Below, piece after piece: positions 4,016-5,449 of a DNA stretch of 5,449 nucleotides. The DNA comes from Bacteroidales bacterium UBA3290 (GTDB lineage: Bacteria; Bacteroidota; Bacteroidia; Bacteroidales; UBA932). The notes beneath the pieces were generated by a model that was given only the letters and a program-made list of their open reading frames with translations, was not told the DNA's origin and ran no database searches. A program made the position numbers and the translations under genes. Position 1 is the stretch's first letter. Every line of letters starts with the position of its first letter. The stretch covers positions 114,061 to 119,509 of the forward strand of contig DETK01000014.1 of the NCBI GenBank assembly GCA_002361615.1. Reading direction: 5' to 3'.

Positions 4016-5449
4016 ATGCCACAAAATACTAATAATCAGAGGATTACGTTTGCGACCTCCAAGGCACTCCTGGATTATCCCGATTTTCTGGAAGTGCAGC
4101 TGAAGTCCTTCCGCGATTTCTTCCAGCTTGAAACGACGGCTGAAAACCGCAAGAACGAAGGGCTTTACAAGGTTTTCCAGGAGGTTTTCCCGATCACGGA
4201 TACCCGCAACAACTTCGTCCTGGAGTTCATCGACTATTTCATCGATCCGCCGCGCTACACGATGGATGAGTGCCTCGACATGGGCCTCACCTACAACGTG
4301 CCGCTCAAGGCCAAGCTCAAACTCTACTGCACGGACGAGGAACACGAGGATTTCGACACGGTCATCTCCGACGTCTATCTGGGCGCCATCCCCTACATGA
4401 CCCCTCGCGGAACCTTCATCATCAACGGTTCCGAGCGCATCGTCGTCTCCCAGCTGCACCGCTCGCCGGGTGTCTTTTTCGGCCAGAGCATGCACGCCAA
4501 TGGAACGAAACTCTACTCTGCGCGAATCATCCCGTTCAAGGGTTCCTGGATTGAGTTCGCCACCGACATCAACAACGTGATGTACGCCTACATCGACCGC
4601 AAGAAGAAGCTCCCCGTGACGACGCTGCTCCGGGCCATCGGCTTCGAAAGCGACAAGGCGATTCTCGACATCTTCGACCTGGCCGAGGAGGTCAAGGTCA
4701 ACAAGGCGAACCTCAAGAAGTGCATCGGCCGCAAACTCGCCGCCCGCGTCCTGAAGACCTGGAACGAGGACTTCGTGGATGAAGATACGGGCGAGGTCGT
4801 GTACATCGAACGCAACAACGTGATCGTGGACCGCGAAACGATCCTCGAAGAGAGACATATCGACGAAATCCTCGAGTCGGGCGTGGCATCGATCCTCCTG
4901 CACAAGGAAGACGCCTACACCACCGATTTCGCCATCATCTACAACACCCTCCAGAAAGACCAGACCAACTCCGAGAAGGAGGCGATCTTCTACACATATC
5001 GTCAGTTGCGCAACTCCGAACCGCCGGATGAAGCAACGGCCCGTGACGTCATCGACAAGCTCTTCTTCTCGGACAAGCGCTATGACCTGGGACAGGTGGG
5101 CCGCTACCGCCTCAACCGGAAGCTCAACCTTTCCACCGACCCCAATGTCCGCATCCTCACGAAGGAAGACATCATCGAGATCATCCGCTACCTGATCCAG
5201 CTCATCAACTCGAAGGCGACCGTCGACGACATCGACCACCTGAGCAACCGCCGTATCCGTACGGTAGGTGAACAGCTGGCCAACCAGTTCAGCGTCGGCC
5301 TGGCCCGCATGGCCCGGACAATCCGCGAACGGATGAACGTGCGCGACAACGAAGTCTTCACGCCTGTCGACCTGATCAATGCCAAGTCCCTCTCGAGCGT
5401 GATCAACAGTTTCTTCGCCACCAGCCAGCTGAGCCAGTTCATGGACCAG
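4016..5449 (+). CDS. rpoB: DNA-directed RNA polymerase subunit beta, N-terminal 478 residues (3' end outside window)
   Basis: RpoB forms one side of the RNA polymerase cleft and the rifampicin pocket. The frame starts at ATG 4016 (MPQNTNNQRITF), has an in-frame stop upstream at 3950-3952 with no ATG, GTG or TTG between, and stays open to the window end. Recognisable blocks are YMTPRGTFIINGSERIVVSQ (from residue 127) running into LHRSPGVFF, then KLPVTTLLRAIGF, EPP at 335-337 followed by LFFSDKRYDL, the HLSNRRIRTVGEQ block, and the start of the rifampicin cluster FFATSQLSQFMDQ at 466-478. The rifampicin cluster begins about 39 residues earlier than in E. coli, so the lobe and its insert are shorter. 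Alanine 468 stands where E. coli has Gly507. Codon usage matches the neighbouring genes. Probably about a third of the protein is present; rpoC would be expected next. Confidence 0.98.
   Translation, partial: MPQNTNNQRITFATSKALLDYPDFLEVQLKSFRDFFQLETTAENRKNEGLYKVFQEVFPITDTRNNFVLEFIDYFIDPPRYTMDECLDMGLTYNVPLKAKLKLYCTDEEHEDFDTVISDVYLGAIPYMTPRGTFIINGSERIVVSQLHRSPGVFFGQSMHANGTKLYSARIIPFKGSWIEFATDINNVMYAYIDRKKKLPVTTLLRAIGFESDKAILDIFDLAEEVKVNKANLKKCIGRKLAARVLKTWNEDFVDEDTGEVVYIERNNVIVDRETILEERHIDEILESGVASILLHKEDAYTTDFAIIYNTLQKDQTNSEKEAIFYTYRQLRNSEPPDEATARDVIDKLFFSDKRYDLGQVGRYRLNRKLNLSTDPNVRILTKEDIIEIIRYLIQLINSKATVDDIDHLSNRRIRTVGEQLANQFSVGLARMARTIRERMNVRDNEVFTPVDLINAKSLSSVINSFFATSQLSQFMDQ

Noticed and set aside
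3998..5239. A 413-codon open frame on the minus strand, opposite rpoB
   Set aside because: It lies exactly antisense to the well-conserved rpoB frame, its composition (runs of D, V, L, E) is what reverse-complemented GC-rich codons give, and it resembles no family I know. It is a shadow.
1..5449. A previously undescribed system, mobile element, CRISPR array or inserted gene
   Set aside because: Every coding stretch belongs to a standard conserved gene in its usual order, spacers are short and accounted for, and I see no direct repeats, inverted terminal repeats or composition breaks that suggest insertion.

Overview
The window is a conserved housekeeping locus, all genes on the + strand, in the order tuf (3' part), tRNA-Trp, secE, nusG, rplK, rplA, rplJ, rplL, rpoB (5' part). 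It covers translation elongation, protein export, transcription elongation, the ribosomal L1/L7-L12 stalks and RNA polymerase. The protein sequences (62-residue SecE; EF-Tu, L11, L1 and RpoB wording), the lack of any Shine-Dalgarno sequence before seven consecutive start codons, A-rich leaders (A at -3 before five of the seven), and a tRNA gene without an encoded CCA all fit Bacteroidota, probably a GC-rich member of Bacteroidales. The taxon is an inference from recalled family features, not from a search.

Layout. Bases 1-835 encode the last 277 residues of EF-Tu. The 216-base gap to secE holds a strong hairpin (864-891), tRNA-Trp with anticodon CCA (896-966) and a second hairpin (971-990). 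Then come secE (1052-1240), nusG (1254-1802), rplK (1815-2261) and rplA (2273-2977), separated by only 11-13 bases, rplJ (2996-3490) after 18 bases, and rplL (3529-3906) after a 38-base A-rich spacer. The 109-base rplL-rpoB gap holds two hairpins, the second (3946-3971) followed by a T run, like a terminator or attenuator. rpoB starts at 4016 and leaves the window after codon 478, inside the rifampicin-resistance cluster.

How the genes work together. SecE anchors the SecYEG translocon. NusG binds RNA polymerase and links it to Rho or the ribosome. L11 and L1 sit at the GTPase-associated centre and the E-site stalk. L10 carries L7/L12 dimers that recruit EF-Tu and EF-G. RpoB is the catalytic beta subunit. 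Co-transcription balances ribosome, polymerase and elongation-factor supply, and the hairpin before rpoB probably lowers polymerase expression relative to ribosomal proteins.

I found no accessory, mobile, CRISPR or defence element and no credible new system. The observations worth a second look are small: an inverted 11-24 base pair in the tRNA-Trp D stem, hairpins closely flanking that tRNA, the two-hairpin rplL-rpoB spacer, the lack of room for classical ribosomal-protein leader regulation, and an alanine in place of the usual glycine in the RpoB rifampicin cluster.
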